Source: Tunturiibacter empetritectus
GTDB lineage: Bacteria; Acidobacteriota; Terriglobia; Terriglobales; Acidobacteriaceae
DNA: 64,000 nucleotides
Reading direction: 5' to 3'
Assembly (NCBI RefSeq): GCF_013410875.1
Contig: NZ_JACCCU010000001.1
Coordinates: forward strand, 2,604,001-2,668,000
Part shown: positions 38,031-47,774 of the stretch, one piece after another
Layout of the letters: each line of letters begins with the position of its first letter
Numbering within the stretch: the first letter of the stretch is position 1
Made by a program: the position numbers and the translations under genes
Notes under the pieces: model-generated
What the model was told of the DNA's origin: nothing
Databases searched by the model: none
The model's input: only the letters and a program-made list of their open reading frames with translations

Positions 38031-39362
38031 ATGATCGTCTCCACCCCAGACCCTTCCGCCGTTGATGCGAATCGCAGCGCCCCGCTTCTTCCTTCAGGTG
38101 TTCTGCGAGCTTTTCTCCTGATCACGGGCCTGTTTTTTCTTTGGGGAATCCCGAACAATCTGAATGATGTTTTAATTCGCCAGTTTATGAAATCGTTTGC
38201 GATTAGCCGCTTCGAAGCAGGGCTGGTACAGTCGGCTTTTTACCTGGGCTACTTTCTGCTGGCGCTTCCCGCGGGGCTGCTCGTGAAGAGGAAGGGATAT
38301 AAAGCCGGCTTCATGACGGGTCTTCTGCTTTTTGCATCGGGATGTTTTCTCTTTCTGCCAGCCGCAAACTCCGGAAGATATGTTTTCTTTCTGATGGCCC
38401 TGTTTGTCGTCGCCAGCGGATTAGCCTTTTTGGAGACGGCCTCAAATCCATTTATCGCGCAGCTCGGGCCAACGGCAACTTCGGAGAGGCGACTCAATTT
38501 GGCGCAGGCATTCAATCCGCTCGGCGCCATCCTGGGAGTGCTGGTCGGCACAACGTTTATATTCTCCGGGATCGAACTGACCGGACACCAGATCGCGGTC
38601 ATGCGGGACCAGGGAACCTACACGGCGTACCTGCATCGCGAGACGCTACGGATCGTCGCGCCGTACCTAGTTCTCGGCACGGTTGCCCTGGTCTGGGCGG
38701 TGATGATCCTTATGACGCGCTTTCCGACATTTATCCGCACACGCGAGCACACCGCAGAGATAAGCGGCAACTGGAGGGAGCTTTTACGCTACAGGCACTT
38801 TCTCTTCGCTATCGTCGCGCAGTTCCTCTACGTAGGCGCGCAGGTAGGAACCTGGAGCTACTTCATCCAGTATGCGCAGGACTACGCGCATACTCCAGAG
38901 AAGACGGCCGGGCACCTCCTCACCTACACCCTTGGCGCGTTTGGCCTTGGCCGCTTCTCATCGACCTTCCTGATGAAACGCTTCGCGCCAGGCTCTCTGA
39001 TGACGGTCTTTGCGCTTTCAAATGTCGCGCTGCTGCTTGTTGGTATCTTTAACCCTGGCACAATCGGGATTGGCGCTGTTTTACTGACCAGCTTCTTCAT
39101 GTCGATGATGTTTCCGACGATCTTCGCCATGGGCTTGAAGGGGCTCGGCGCGAATACCAATCTCGGCGGCTCTCTCCTCGTGATGGCCATCATTGGCGGC
39201 GCGATCATAACGCCATTGATGGGTCTCATTGCGGAACACACGCACAGCACGGCCGCAAGCTATCAACTCCCTCTCTACGCCTACCTGGTGATCGCTGTAT
39301 TCGCCCAGTACATGCGTCGCTACGAAGCGAACCTGATGGTGACAACGACGTTCGAGATCTGA
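38031..39362 (+). CDS. fucP: L-fucose:H+ symporter-like MFS transporter
   Basis: The protein has 443 residues and 12 hydrophobic segments. FucP hallmarks are the opening helix FLLITGLFFLWGIPNNLNDVLI, QSAFYLGYFLLALPAGLLVKR, GLAFLETASNPFIAQLGP, RLNLAQAFNPLGAILGVLVG and FFMSMMFPTIFAMGLKGLG. It sits 19 bases after the dehydrogenase gene and ends the operon. It imports L-fucose or a related sugar with protons across the inner membrane. A hairpin with an A/T-rich flank separates it from the convergent GH35 gene. Confidence 0.92.
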   Translation: MIVSTPDPSAVDANRSAPLLPSGVLRAFLLITGLFFLWGIPNNLNDVLIRQFMKSFAISRFEAGLVQSAFYLGYFLLALPAGLLVKRKGYKAGFMTGLLLFASGCFLFLPAANSGRYVFFLMALFVVASGLAFLETASNPFIAQLGPTATSERRLNLAQAFNPLGAILGVLVGTTFIFSGIELTGHQIAVMRDQGTYTAYLHRETLRIVAPYLVLGTVALVWAVMILMTRFPTFIRTREHTAEISGNWRELLRYRHFLFAIVAQFLYVGAQVGTWSYFIQYAQDYAHTPEKTAGHLLTYTLGAFGLGRFSSTFLMKRFAPGSLMTVFALSNVALLLVGIFNPGTIGIGAVLLTSFFMSMMFPTIFAMGLKGLGANTNLGGSLLVMAIIGGAIITPLMGLIAEHTHSTAASYQLPLYAYLVIAVFAQYMRRYEANLMVTTTFEI

Positions 39363-39375
39363 CGCCAAAAAGAGA

Positions 39376-39398
39376 GGCCCACACAAATTATGTGGACC
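39376..39398 (-). terminator. Terminator hairpin between fucP and GH35
   Basis: GGCCCACA, 7-base loop, TGTGGACC (one G-T pair). On the minus strand it is followed by TCTCTTTTT, so it fits an intrinsic terminator of the GH27-GH35 transcript. It may also help end the plus transcript. Confidence 0.6.
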
Positions 39399-39453
39399 CT
39401 TTGGCCAATGCTGCAAACTCTATATAGAATCCTGCTCGCGAGCGGACGGACCG

Positions 39454-41604
39454 TTAGGCTCGCACCTGAAGTCTTACCTCGGTCGGCAAGACTGCGTGCT
39501 CCTCAAAGAGAATGAGCTCGTTGCTTTGACGAAGCCAATCGGACGGAACGTGATAATAACGTTGTGACGGAGTCTCCGGCGCATTGCTCGCATCGATCAG
39601 CCAATGACGGCCGACAGCTTTGCCGTTCAGCCAGATCATGCCCTTCCCAAGACCATTTCCATCGATGCGAAAGACCGCGCTTCCGGATAATAGACTTGCC
39701 GGAACCGCCAACTGCTTTCTGTACCACTGAAGCGGTTGAGGCGTTCCTGTGGCCCGCCAGATATTTTCATCCTTCGTGGGTGCGCTGACAGAACGCTCAC
39801 CGATGAGGCCTGCACGCATCGTCCAGTTGCGAAGAGGTTTGCCGTTAAACAGGACACCTTCCCATATACCTTTCCGCTCGAAGTTCATCGGACTTGCAAT
39901 CTGCCAGTCGCCCTTGACCATGCCTATCGCAACTGCGAGTAGGTCCAGGCGATGCGCTCCCTCCGGCAAAGAGGGAATGGTGAATGCGTGCCGGAAGCCA
40001 CTCTCGTGATGCTCCTCGCTCACGTTCGCAACGACCCTTGGATGAACAGGATCATCAGGCGTAATGGCTCCACGATCTTCGTGCAGCGGCAGTTTGGACG
40101 AGGCGACGAGAGCGTCATCCACGAACACATAGAAAAAGTCCCCACCGTACGGAATGACTATCTCTTGCGCGCCTGCCTTCGCGACTAGCAGCATCGTGCT
40201 GTACCAGCAGTAGTCTGTCATGTCTTTCGTCAGCAGCAGTTGCTCGATTGGTTCTATAGAGACAACGCCTTTGTCCTGCCTGACTCCGGGAAGAGACTCC
40301 TTCCACATCGTCCAGGAGCTTGCCTCGTCGCCTCCGGGCACTGTGGTCCAGTTGGTTTCACTGTAACTATGCTCGACCTTCGAATGGACAGCATTCAGAT
40401 CAAAGAGGGTTTCGCCTTTGCCGTTCAGGAGACGGGCATCCTTCGGGTCCGTTCCCCGCACTAGCAGCAGTTGATCGCTTCCCTTGGTCCAAGTGGTCGT
40501 CCGATGCTCTCCATCGAGACTGTCAGAGCTGTATCCCTCCAAAAAGATAGAGCTGTGCTCCTGCATGAAAGCATGGAACTGACCGAGATAAACTCCTGTC
40601 TGCGTAATGCCTCCATACTCGTCGATGGGGGCGGAAAAGTCGTAAGAGGTCGTCTGAAGATACATCGGATTGCGACCGAAGTTAGAGCCGCCGTGCCACG
40701 GGTAGTAGTTCCAGCCTGAGCCACCGCGGCTTACAAAATCTAGAATGGCACCGGCAATCTCCCGCACGTCCCGAGGCATGGGGTTGCGGCCTCCCCAGAC
40801 CCTGTACCAGGCTGGATAAAGTTCGGTCCAAAGAAGTGGTGTGCCCGGGTGGGACTTGCGAACGGCCGCGATGCGCTCCGGGGGAATCGTAAATCCGTTC
40901 GAGGTCTCGATAACGCCTTGAGCGCCGCCCTCGCAGGTTGTGGTTGGCACGGTGGTAAGACCGACTCGCTTCGCCAACTCAACAATCCACCTGAGATATT
41001 CCTGCCCCTCTCCTCCGTACCGTTTGGCGACGTTGGTGTATTCGTTCTCTACCTGGACTAGCACCACCGGACCGCCATTGGATGCGAAATGTGGTCGCAC
41101 CACGGCAGCCAGTTTGTGAAAGAAGGCCTCTACACGTGCCGTATAGGCTGCGTTCATCGTGCGAATGGTGATGCCCGGTTCGTCGCGCAGATAAGGAGGA
41201 AATCCTCCGTAGTTCCACTCCGCGCATATGTAAGGTCCGACTCGGAGGAAGACAGAGAGTCCCTTTTGCTGACACAGGTCGAGGTAGTGGCCAAGATCGC
41301 GCTCGCCGGTGAAGTCATAGTTCCCACGGCTTGTCTCATGGAAGTTCCAGAAGACGTAAGTTGCAACCATGTTCAGACCCAGCGCTTTGCTTCGCTCAAG
41401 GAGAACGGGCCACATAGCTCGAGTCGACCGAGGGTAATGTATTTCTCCGCAGGTGACGAGGGTTCGGTGTCCATTCAAAATGACCGATTTTTCGTCGTAA
41501 GCGACAGGCTGGTCTTTCGTGTAGATACCAGCAAAGGTCTTCTTGCCTGCGCTGAACGCCACGGTTGCAGCGCCACCCTTTAGAAAATCTCTTCTCGGAA
41601 TCAC
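39454..41604 (-). CDS. Exported beta-galactosidase, GH35
   Basis: The protein has 716 residues with a Tat-type signal (MIPRRDFLKGGAATVAFSAG). The GH35 barrel shows GEIHYPRSTRAMWPVLLERS, LNMVATYVFWNFHE, LRVGPYICAEWNYGGFPPYL, the acid/base Glu in VLVQVENEYTN and the nucleophile Glu in LLWTELYPAWY. Jelly-roll domains follow, including GKGMIWLNGKAVGRHW near the end. It trims terminal beta-galactose from glycan side chains. It lies 58 bases after the GH27 gene in one operon. Export through Tat indicates folding in the cytoplasm before periplasmic delivery. Confidence 0.94.
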   Translation of the reverse strand: MIPRRDFLKGGAATVAFSAGKKTFAGIYTKDQPVAYDEKSVILNGHRTLVTCGEIHYPRSTRAMWPVLLERSKALGLNMVATYVFWNFHETSRGNYDFTGERDLGHYLDLCQQKGLSVFLRVGPYICAEWNYGGFPPYLRDEPGITIRTMNAAYTARVEAFFHKLAAVVRPHFASNGGPVVLVQVENEYTNVAKRYGGEGQEYLRWIVELAKRVGLTTVPTTTCEGGAQGVIETSNGFTIPPERIAAVRKSHPGTPLLWTELYPAWYRVWGGRNPMPRDVREIAGAILDFVSRGGSGWNYYPWHGGSNFGRNPMYLQTTSYDFSAPIDEYGGITQTGVYLGQFHAFMQEHSSIFLEGYSSDSLDGEHRTTTWTKGSDQLLLVRGTDPKDARLLNGKGETLFDLNAVHSKVEHSYSETNWTTVPGGDEASSWTMWKESLPGVRQDKGVVSIEPIEQLLLTKDMTDYCWYSTMLLVAKAGAQEIVIPYGGDFFYVFVDDALVASSKLPLHEDRGAITPDDPVHPRVVANVSEEHHESGFRHAFTIPSLPEGAHRLDLLAVAIGMVKGDWQIASPMNFERKGIWEGVLFNGKPLRNWTMRAGLIGERSVSAPTKDENIWRATGTPQPLQWYRKQLAVPASLLSGSAVFRIDGNGLGKGMIWLNGKAVGRHWLIDASNAPETPSQRYYHVPSDWLRQSNELILFEEHAVLPTEVRLQVRA

Positions 41605-41662
41605 GATATCCCCTTGCTCCTACGAAATGCCACCCCGCTGCCGACGGCTGAGGCGCAGGTCG

Positions 41663-43057
41663 TCAATGGCTCTGCTCAAGAGTGACGACCTTGTAGAACA
41701 AAGAGGCATGTGGCGCAAGAGAGGTGTGAAGAGCTTCCGCATCGGCACTCTCTTTCTTAACCTCTTGCTGCGCCCATAGATCACGGACTCCGGCTGCTGG
41801 AGCACCGATCCCAATACTCTTCCAGGAGAGATGCACGCTCTTGGTGGTGTCACCCGTGTTGAAGACTGCCACATACTTTGCCAGGGTCTTGCCGCCGGAG
41901 GTCTCCTCATCTGCCGTCCAGGCAATAATGTCGTCATTACGGTAGGCCTGGTGGCCATGGGTGCTGGCTTGATTGACCGCCAGCACCTCGGGATTGGTGA
42001 GCAGACTGAAGGTGAATGCGTCGCTCGTGGAAAGGTCGCCACCGAAGATCAGTGGAGAGCGAAAGATCGACCACAAAGTCATCAGAGTGATCTGCTCGTC
42101 ATGCGTAAGCAAGCTGTTGCGATCGACACCGCGCTCGCCTCGGATCGCGATGTGACCAAGCGGCAACATATCCGCGTCGGGCCAGCCTCCCGGATGCGAG
42201 TCGTTCTCCCAAAGGTGAGCCCGCTCAAACTGCTGCTTGACATCGATCCATCGATCCCAGAAGTCATCCGAGATACGCCACATCTGCGCGTTGGCTTTGA
42301 GCTCCAGATAATTGCTAATCGGCGCGGGTCCAGGCGAAAGACTGAGAACGATGGGTCGACCTGTCTTCCTCAGAGCAGAGCTGAGAGCACGGATTTCGGG
42401 CTCATGGAAGGGCCGACTCATATCGTCTGCCTTAACCAGATCAACCCCCCATGCTGCGTAAAGACGTGCGATGGAGTCGTAGTAGTCCTGAGCGCCCGGC
42501 TTGCTCATATCGACGCCGTAAGTGTCTTCCATCTGGGGCCAGTGGCAGATGTTAACCTTGTCGGCAATATCGGCGGCATGGTACTTCGACCCTTCGATGG
42601 GCAGGTTTTTTTCGACTGCCTCCCGCGAAATTCCACGCATGATGTGAATACCAAACTTCAAGCCCTTACTATGCACGTAGGCGGCGAGCGGCTTGAACCC
42701 CGCTCCGTCAGCCGCGGTCGGAAAACGATTGAGCGCTGGCTGAAAGCGCCCGTACTGGTCCAGCACGACCCTGCCCCGAGGGATGTAGCCATTAGCATGG
42801 GCGTCGGGTGCGTACCACTCAATGTCGACCGTGACGTATTGCCAACCATACTTTGCTAGCCTAGCCGCCATGACATCGGTATTTGCCTTCACTTCGTCCT
42901 CGCGCACGGAGGGTCCGAATGAATCCCAACTGTTCCATCCCATGGGTGGCGTGGGAGCCAGCATCGTGCTGGAAACATCCTGAGCATTTAGCGTGTGAAT
43001 AAAGGATGCCGCGAGACAAAGAGACGTCAGGCAAGATGCGGTCGCGGAAAGCGCCAT
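41663..43057 (-). CDS. Exported alpha-galactosidase, GH27
   Basis: The protein has 464 residues with a signal peptide (SATASCLTSLCLAASFIHTLNA). The GH27/melibiase barrel is identified by PTPPMGWNSWDSFGPSVRED, WQYVTVDIEWY, FGIHIMRGI, the nucleophile Asp in DLVKADDMSRP and the acid/base Asp in WRISDDFWDRW. A C-terminal beta-sandwich follows (KYVAVFNTGDTTKSVHLSW). It removes terminal alpha-galactose (or related L-arabinopyranose) residues. It is the first gene of the minus operon, and its start is divergent from the GH95 gene across a 153-base region holding an operator-like palindrome. Confidence 0.92.
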   Translation of the reverse strand: MALSATASCLTSLCLAASFIHTLNAQDVSSTMLAPTPPMGWNSWDSFGPSVREDEVKANTDVMAARLAKYGWQYVTVDIEWYAPDAHANGYIPRGRVVLDQYGRFQPALNRFPTAADGAGFKPLAAYVHSKGLKFGIHIMRGISREAVEKNLPIEGSKYHAADIADKVNICHWPQMEDTYGVDMSKPGAQDYYDSIARLYAAWGVDLVKADDMSRPFHEPEIRALSSALRKTGRPIVLSLSPGPAPISNYLELKANAQMWRISDDFWDRWIDVKQQFERAHLWENDSHPGGWPDADMLPLGHIAIRGERGVDRNSLLTHDEQITLMTLWSIFRSPLIFGGDLSTSDAFTFSLLTNPEVLAVNQASTHGHQAYRNDDIIAWTADEETSGGKTLAKYVAVFNTGDTTKSVHLSWKSIGIGAPAAGVRDLWAQQEVKKESADAEALHTSLAPHASLFYKVVTLEQSH

Positions 43058-43112
43058 GAGTAAAAATCCTTGGGAGGGAAATTAGTATGTTTGAGGCATT
43101 GCATGCTTTTCA

Positions 43113-43127
43113 AGTAATCGTTTACTG
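43113..43127. promoter_or_regulatory. LacI-type operator between GH27 and GH95 operons
   Basis: AGTAATCGTTTACTG, a near-palindrome around a central CG, typical of LacI-family sites. It matches 14 of 15 bases of the site upstream of the TonB receptor at 54121. The regulator encoded at 47775-48794 is the likely partner. Confidence 0.6.
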
Positions 43128-43210
43128 TTGCGTGTACATAGATATGGGACCCGCCCCACAATTGTCAATATCAAAGCAGCCGAGAAGGCTGAAGAGCGCT
43201 AAGGACTCGA

Positions 43211-45892
43211 ATGGGATCTTCTTCAACACGCCGCAGTTTTCTCAGTCTGCTTGGACTCACCTATGCTTCTTCCTACCTTTCGAGCGCTTCCGTCAACGCC
43301 ATCGCAGAGAGTTCTTCAGAGGATACAAAATATGCGAGCACAGAATCACTGCTGTGGTTTGAGCAGCCCGCGGGCCAGTGGGTAGACGCCGTCCCCCTCG
43401 GTAATGGACGCCTGGGCGCTATGGTGCTCGGGGGCGGCCTCGGTGGCACGTCGGACGCGGGCAGGGAGCGCATCACACTGAACGAAGACACGCTCTGGTC
43501 CGGAGCCCCCTCCGATTGGAACAATCCGGACGCCGAGCACCATTTGCCTGAGGTTCGCAAGCTCATCCTGCAGCAAGGCAAATACCAGGCGGCCGATCAG
43601 GAGTGCCGGAAGATGCAGGGTCCTTACAACCAGGCCTTCGAGCCTGTGGGGGATGTGCTGATTACGCTCGATCATCCGTCGGCCGTGAGCGGATACCGCC
43701 GAGAACTGGACCTTGATCGCGGCGTGGCGACCGTTCGCTACAGTGTGTCTGGCGCAGAAGGCGCGAACGCGGAAGTTGGGGACTTATACATACGCGAGGT
43801 CTTTGTTTCGGCCCCGGCACAGGTCATCGTTATTCGGCTGACCTGCAGCCGTAAGGGGGCACTCAATGGAATAGTGAGATTCGTAAGCCTGTTGCAGTCG
43901 AAAACGGAGGCGATCGACGACAATACCATTCGTCTGATCGGAAAAGCGCCCAGCGTCTCGATACCGTCTTACCTGCACAACGACAATCCGATTCAATACA
44001 GCGATGCGGAAGGGGTTGGCATGCGGTTCGCTGCGGTACTGGACGCACAGCTGCTGGATTCGAACTCACATCCCTCAGCCAGGGACGGCTCAGTTACGCG
44101 TGCGCAGGACGGGACTCTTGCGATCAAGAACGCTACCAGCGTGCTCCTGCTGGTCGGCATCGCTACCGGCTACAAGGGATATGCGCAGATTCCCGATATG
44201 CCGCTCGCTGAAATTGTGGCTGCCGCGGAGAGGCCTGTTGCGAGTGCCAAAGTCATTTCGTACGAGAGCCTGTATTCCGCGCACCTGAAGGATCATCAGG
44301 CGCTCTATCGACGAGTAAGGATCGACCTCGGTAAAGAATTTGGGTCCAGCTCGAGTTCGACCGACAAGCGAGTATCGGAGTTTGCAGCGAACCCCGATCC
44401 TGCGCTTCTTGCGCTCTACTTCAACCTAGGCCGATATATGCTGATGACGAGCTCGCGGCCGGGCACGCAACCTGCGAATCTGCAAGGTATTTGGACCGAT
44501 GAGCTGCGTCCGCCGTGGAGCTCGAACTGGACTTCGAATATCAATGTCCAGATGAACTACTGGCCGGTTGAGACTTGCAACCTCTCCGAGTGCCACCTGC
44601 CGCTGGCCGAAATGATCGCGGACCTCAGCCAGAATGGAGCGAAGACGGCACAGGTCAACTACGGCGCCAATGGTTGGGTCTCGCACCACAACATCGACCT
44701 GTGGAGGCAGTCCGCCCCGGTCGGCATGGGAACGGAGTTCGCGACACCCACCTGGGCCAACTTCGCCATGAGCGGGCCGTGGCTGTGCGCACACCTTTGG
44801 GAGCACTATCTCTTCACCGGCGATGAATCATTTCTGCGCAAGGTCTATCCGATTATGCGCGGCTCGGCAGAGTTCTGCCTGAGCTGGATGGTGGACGACG
44901 GGAAAGGCGGTTTGACGACCTGCCCGTCGTTCTCCACCGAAAACACATTTTTTGCGCCAAACGGCACTACGGCAAGTACAAGCTTTGGATGCACGCTGGA
45001 CCTCGCACTGATTCGAGAACTCTCCACGAACGTGCAGCAAGCTGCGACCGTTCTGAATACCGATTTTGCCTTTGCGGCTAGGCTCAGCACCGTCGTCAAG
45101 CGTCTGCCCGACTATCAGATTGGGCGATGGGGCCAGCTTCAGGAGTGGGCAATCGATTATGAGGAAAACCAGCCGGGGCAGCGCCACATGTCACATCTTT
45201 ATCCTGTCTATCCCGGCTCCGAGATTACTCCGCGCAATAATCCACGGCTTGCGCAGGCAGCGCGAAGATCGGTTGAGCGGCGTCTTGCCAACGGTGGCGC
45301 TTATACGGGCTGGAGCCGCGCCTGGGTCATCGGTCTATGGGCACGTCTGGAAGACGGAGACATGGCCTGGGAGTCGCTCAAGATGCTGATCGAGCACAGC
45401 ACCGGACCGAATTTGTTCGACACACACCCGCTGGGCGAAACCCTGGAGACAGCCATTGCCACCAGCTCCGGCGAGAAGACGGCGCGTTCGAAATCAGCTG
45501 GACCCCCGCATAGCATCTTTCAGATCGATGGAAACTTTGGCGCTACGGCTGCTATTGCCGAGCTTCTCCTACAAAGCCACGATAAAGAAGTCGCACTCTT
45601 ACCAGCACTGCCAATCGCATGGAAGAACGGCTCTATCAGGGGTCTGCGCACGCGCGGTGGACTGGAGGTTGCACTGCGATGGAAGGACGGCAAATTAGTC
45701 GACGCGGAACTTCTTGCTTTGCGCGATGGCACTCACCGGCTCCGTGTTCAGAGAGGTTTGCGCCTTATTATGGCCACCAACACGAAGGGGGACGCAGTCG
45801 ACCTCACTCCAGACAAAGATAGGGAGATAGTTACGATACGTGTGCGCAAGGGACAACAATATCATTTGGTCGCAGGGGTCTCCGACAAATAG
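43211..45892 (+). CDS. Exported alpha-L-fucosidase/alpha-L-galactosidase, GH95
   Basis: The protein has 893 residues with a Tat-like signal (TRRSFLSLLGLTYASSYL). GH95 features are the N-terminal beta-sandwich (VPLGNGRLGAMVLGG, LNEDTLWSG), the base-assisting Asn pair in NINVQMNYWPVETCNL, WRQSAPVG and the acid Glu in GRWGQLQEWAIDYEE. DGNFGATAAIAELLLQSH and a C-terminal sandwich follow. The family hydrolyses alpha-1,2-linked L-fucose, and some members prefer L-galactose, the fucose homologue in certain xyloglucans. It heads the plus operon with the GH29 enzyme, 72 bases downstream. Confidence 0.94.
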   Translation: MGSSSTRRSFLSLLGLTYASSYLSSASVNAIAESSSEDTKYASTESLLWFEQPAGQWVDAVPLGNGRLGAMVLGGGLGGTSDAGRERITLNEDTLWSGAPSDWNNPDAEHHLPEVRKLILQQGKYQAADQECRKMQGPYNQAFEPVGDVLITLDHPSAVSGYRRELDLDRGVATVRYSVSGAEGANAEVGDLYIREVFVSAPAQVIVIRLTCSRKGALNGIVRFVSLLQSKTEAIDDNTIRLIGKAPSVSIPSYLHNDNPIQYSDAEGVGMRFAAVLDAQLLDSNSHPSARDGSVTRAQDGTLAIKNATSVLLLVGIATGYKGYAQIPDMPLAEIVAAAERPVASAKVISYESLYSAHLKDHQALYRRVRIDLGKEFGSSSSSTDKRVSEFAANPDPALLALYFNLGRYMLMTSSRPGTQPANLQGIWTDELRPPWSSNWTSNINVQMNYWPVETCNLSECHLPLAEMIADLSQNGAKTAQVNYGANGWVSHHNIDLWRQSAPVGMGTEFATPTWANFAMSGPWLCAHLWEHYLFTGDESFLRKVYPIMRGSAEFCLSWMVDDGKGGLTTCPSFSTENTFFAPNGTTASTSFGCTLDLALIRELSTNVQQAATVLNTDFAFAARLSTVVKRLPDYQIGRWGQLQEWAIDYEENQPGQRHMSHLYPVYPGSEITPRNNPRLAQAARRSVERRLANGGAYTGWSRAWVIGLWARLEDGDMAWESLKMLIEHSTGPNLFDTHPLGETLETAIATSSGEKTARSKSAGPPHSIFQIDGNFGATAAIAELLLQSHDKEVALLPALPIAWKNGSIRGLRTRGGLEVALRWKDGKLVDAELLALRDGTHRLRVQRGLRLIMATNTKGDAVDLTPDKDREIVTIRVRKGQQYHLVAGVSDK

Positions 45893-45903
45893 TCAATTCA
45901 CTC

Positions 45904-45923
45904 ATCGTAACAATGATTACGAT
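45904..45923. promoter_or_regulatory. Perfect inverted repeat in front of the GH29 gene
   Basis: Arms ATCGTAA and TTACGAT with a 6-base spacer. It shares GTAA/TTAC half-sites with the proposed fucose-regulon operator but has a different spacing, so a separate regulator or an mRNA hairpin is equally possible. Confidence 0.35.
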
Positions 45924-45964
45924 CAAAGTAGCCCAACACCGAAACAGAATCAGCAGGAGAGTTC

Positions 45965-47653
45965 ATGAAACTTTCAAGACGAGGTGCACTCGGTCTTCTC
46001 GCGGGCGCGGGACAAGCTGCCGTCACGTCAAGACTTCTGGGTGCCGTTATCAATTCCCCGGCAAACCCGGTAGGGAGAGTTGCGACCAGCCTTGAGCGCA
46101 CTCTTGCAAAGGGGCCGTTCGAACCTACATGGAAGTCGCTTAAAGCACATTACGAGACACCGGACTGGTTTCGAGATGCGAAGTTCGGCATCTGGGCCCA
46201 TTGGACGGCACAGTGCGTGCCCGAGCAGGGGGATTGGTATGCCCGCAGGATGTACCTTCAGGGCGATCCGGCTTACGACTACCACGTCAAGAACTACGGC
46301 CATCCTTCAAAGGTCGGCTTCAAGGATATCGACATCATGTGGAAGGCAGAGCGCTGGGATCCTGAGGCCCTGATGGATCTGTACCAGGCCGCTGGCGCGA
46401 AGTACTTCATGGCGCTTGCCAATCATCACGATAACTTCGACAACTACAAGTCCAAATATCACGATTGGAACTCAACGCGAGTCGGTCCAATGAAGGATAT
46501 TGTCGGGACCTGGGGTGCGATCTGTAAAAGACGCGGCTTGCGATACGGGGTCAGCAACCATTCGGCCCATGCGTGGCATTGGTTCCAGACTGCATACGGC
46601 TACGATGCGGAGGGTCCATTGGCGGGTGTGCGGTATGACGGATTTACAAAGAAGAGCTTGGTCGGCCTAAATCCCCAGGAGCTCTACGTGGGACCCAATC
46701 TGGTCGTCCCGGATGGCTTCACATCAGCCCAGAAGATGCTTAGCTGGCACAATGCGAACGATCGCGTTTGGGATGAATTTCCCCCAGCTGATAATCCCGA
46801 CTTTACTAACACCTGGTTTTTGCGTTGCAGGGATCTTCTCGACACTTATAAACCGGACATGCTCTACTTCGACGACACCGGGCTCCCGCTGGGCCAAACC
46901 GGTGTCGATATTACGACCCACTTCTACAACTCGAATATGGCCCTTCATGGAGGACGCAATGAGGCCGTTGTCTTCGGGAAAGAGTTTGTTCCACAGCATA
47001 GAGGAGCCGCAGCGCTCGATCTCGAACGAGGCAGGTCGAATGACATTCTTCCGCTTCCGTGGCAGACCGATACCTGCATCGGCGACTGGCACTATAGCCG
47101 TGAAGTCTTTGAGCAGCACAAGTATAAATATGCAAAGACAGTGATTCATCTGTTGGCGGACGTCGTCAGCAAGAACGGAAATCTGTGCTTGAATATCCCG
47201 TTGAAGGGTGACGGCACCATCGATTCCGACGAGCGGCAAATCCTTGCTGACCTAGCAGCCTGGATGCCGATAAACGGAGAGGCCATCTTCGGCACGCGGC
47301 CTTTCACCGTGTATGGAGAAGGCCCACCGGACCCGGTGAAAACTGGTAACTTCAACGAGGGAAATGGCCGACCTTATACCTCCGAGGACATGCGCTTCAC
47401 CGTTAAGGATGGCCGTCTTTACGTCATCGCGCTCGGTTGGCCCGCAGATAGCAAACTTAAGATCAAGACGTTCGCTCGCGGATCGAAAGAGCTTCCAAGC
47501 GAGATCAGCAAAGTCGAGATGCTCGGCGTCGGAGAGCCTTGTTCCTTCGAGCGGAACTCGAACGAACTGGTTGTGAAACTGCCGACACAGAAGCCGAACG
47601 ACATCGCGTACGGATTTCGGATTGAGGTGTCTCGCCTTAATACGTCCAGTTAA
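45965..47653 (+). CDS. Exported alpha-L-fucosidase, GH29
   Basis: The protein has 562 residues and starts after CAGGAG. The signal is of Tat type (MKLSRRGALGLLAGAG). The GH29 barrel shows WFRDAKFGIWAHWTAQCVP, FNANxFD-type KAERWDPEALMDLYQAAGAK, YFMALANHHDNFDNYKSKYH and the nucleophile Asp in DMLYFDDTGLP. NGNLCLNIPLKGDGTID follows, with a C-terminal sandwich after it. The HHDNFD motif matches the family substrate loop. It complements GH95 by removing fucose in other linkages (alpha-1,3/1,4/1,6). Co-transcription with GH95 is likely. Confidence 0.93.
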   Translation: MKLSRRGALGLLAGAGQAAVTSRLLGAVINSPANPVGRVATSLERTLAKGPFEPTWKSLKAHYETPDWFRDAKFGIWAHWTAQCVPEQGDWYARRMYLQGDPAYDYHVKNYGHPSKVGFKDIDIMWKAERWDPEALMDLYQAAGAKYFMALANHHDNFDNYKSKYHDWNSTRVGPMKDIVGTWGAICKRRGLRYGVSNHSAHAWHWFQTAYGYDAEGPLAGVRYDGFTKKSLVGLNPQELYVGPNLVVPDGFTSAQKMLSWHNANDRVWDEFPPADNPDFTNTWFLRCRDLLDTYKPDMLYFDDTGLPLGQTGVDITTHFYNSNMALHGGRNEAVVFGKEFVPQHRGAAALDLERGRSNDILPLPWQTDTCIGDWHYSREVFEQHKYKYAKTVIHLLADVVSKNGNLCLNIPLKGDGTIDSDERQILADLAAWMPINGEAIFGTRPFTVYGEGPPDPVKTGNFNEGNGRPYTSEDMRFTVKDGRLYVIALGWPADSKLKIKTFARGSKELPSEISKVEMLGVGEPCSFERNSNELVVKLPTQKPNDIAYGFRIEVSRLNTSS

Positions 47654-47774
47654 GGCTTGAGACATTTGTTGATTTTTCTGGTCTCAGCACACTGGATTCA
47701 TCCACCATATCAATCGCGACCATCTCTCGACAGGAGATGTGGCTTGACCCGAGACACTGGAGAACTTTGCTTTC

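Noticed and set aside
41831-42859. 342-codon plus-strand open frame
   Set aside because: It is fully antisense to the GH27 gene, whose catalytic motifs are complete. No recognisable protein features.
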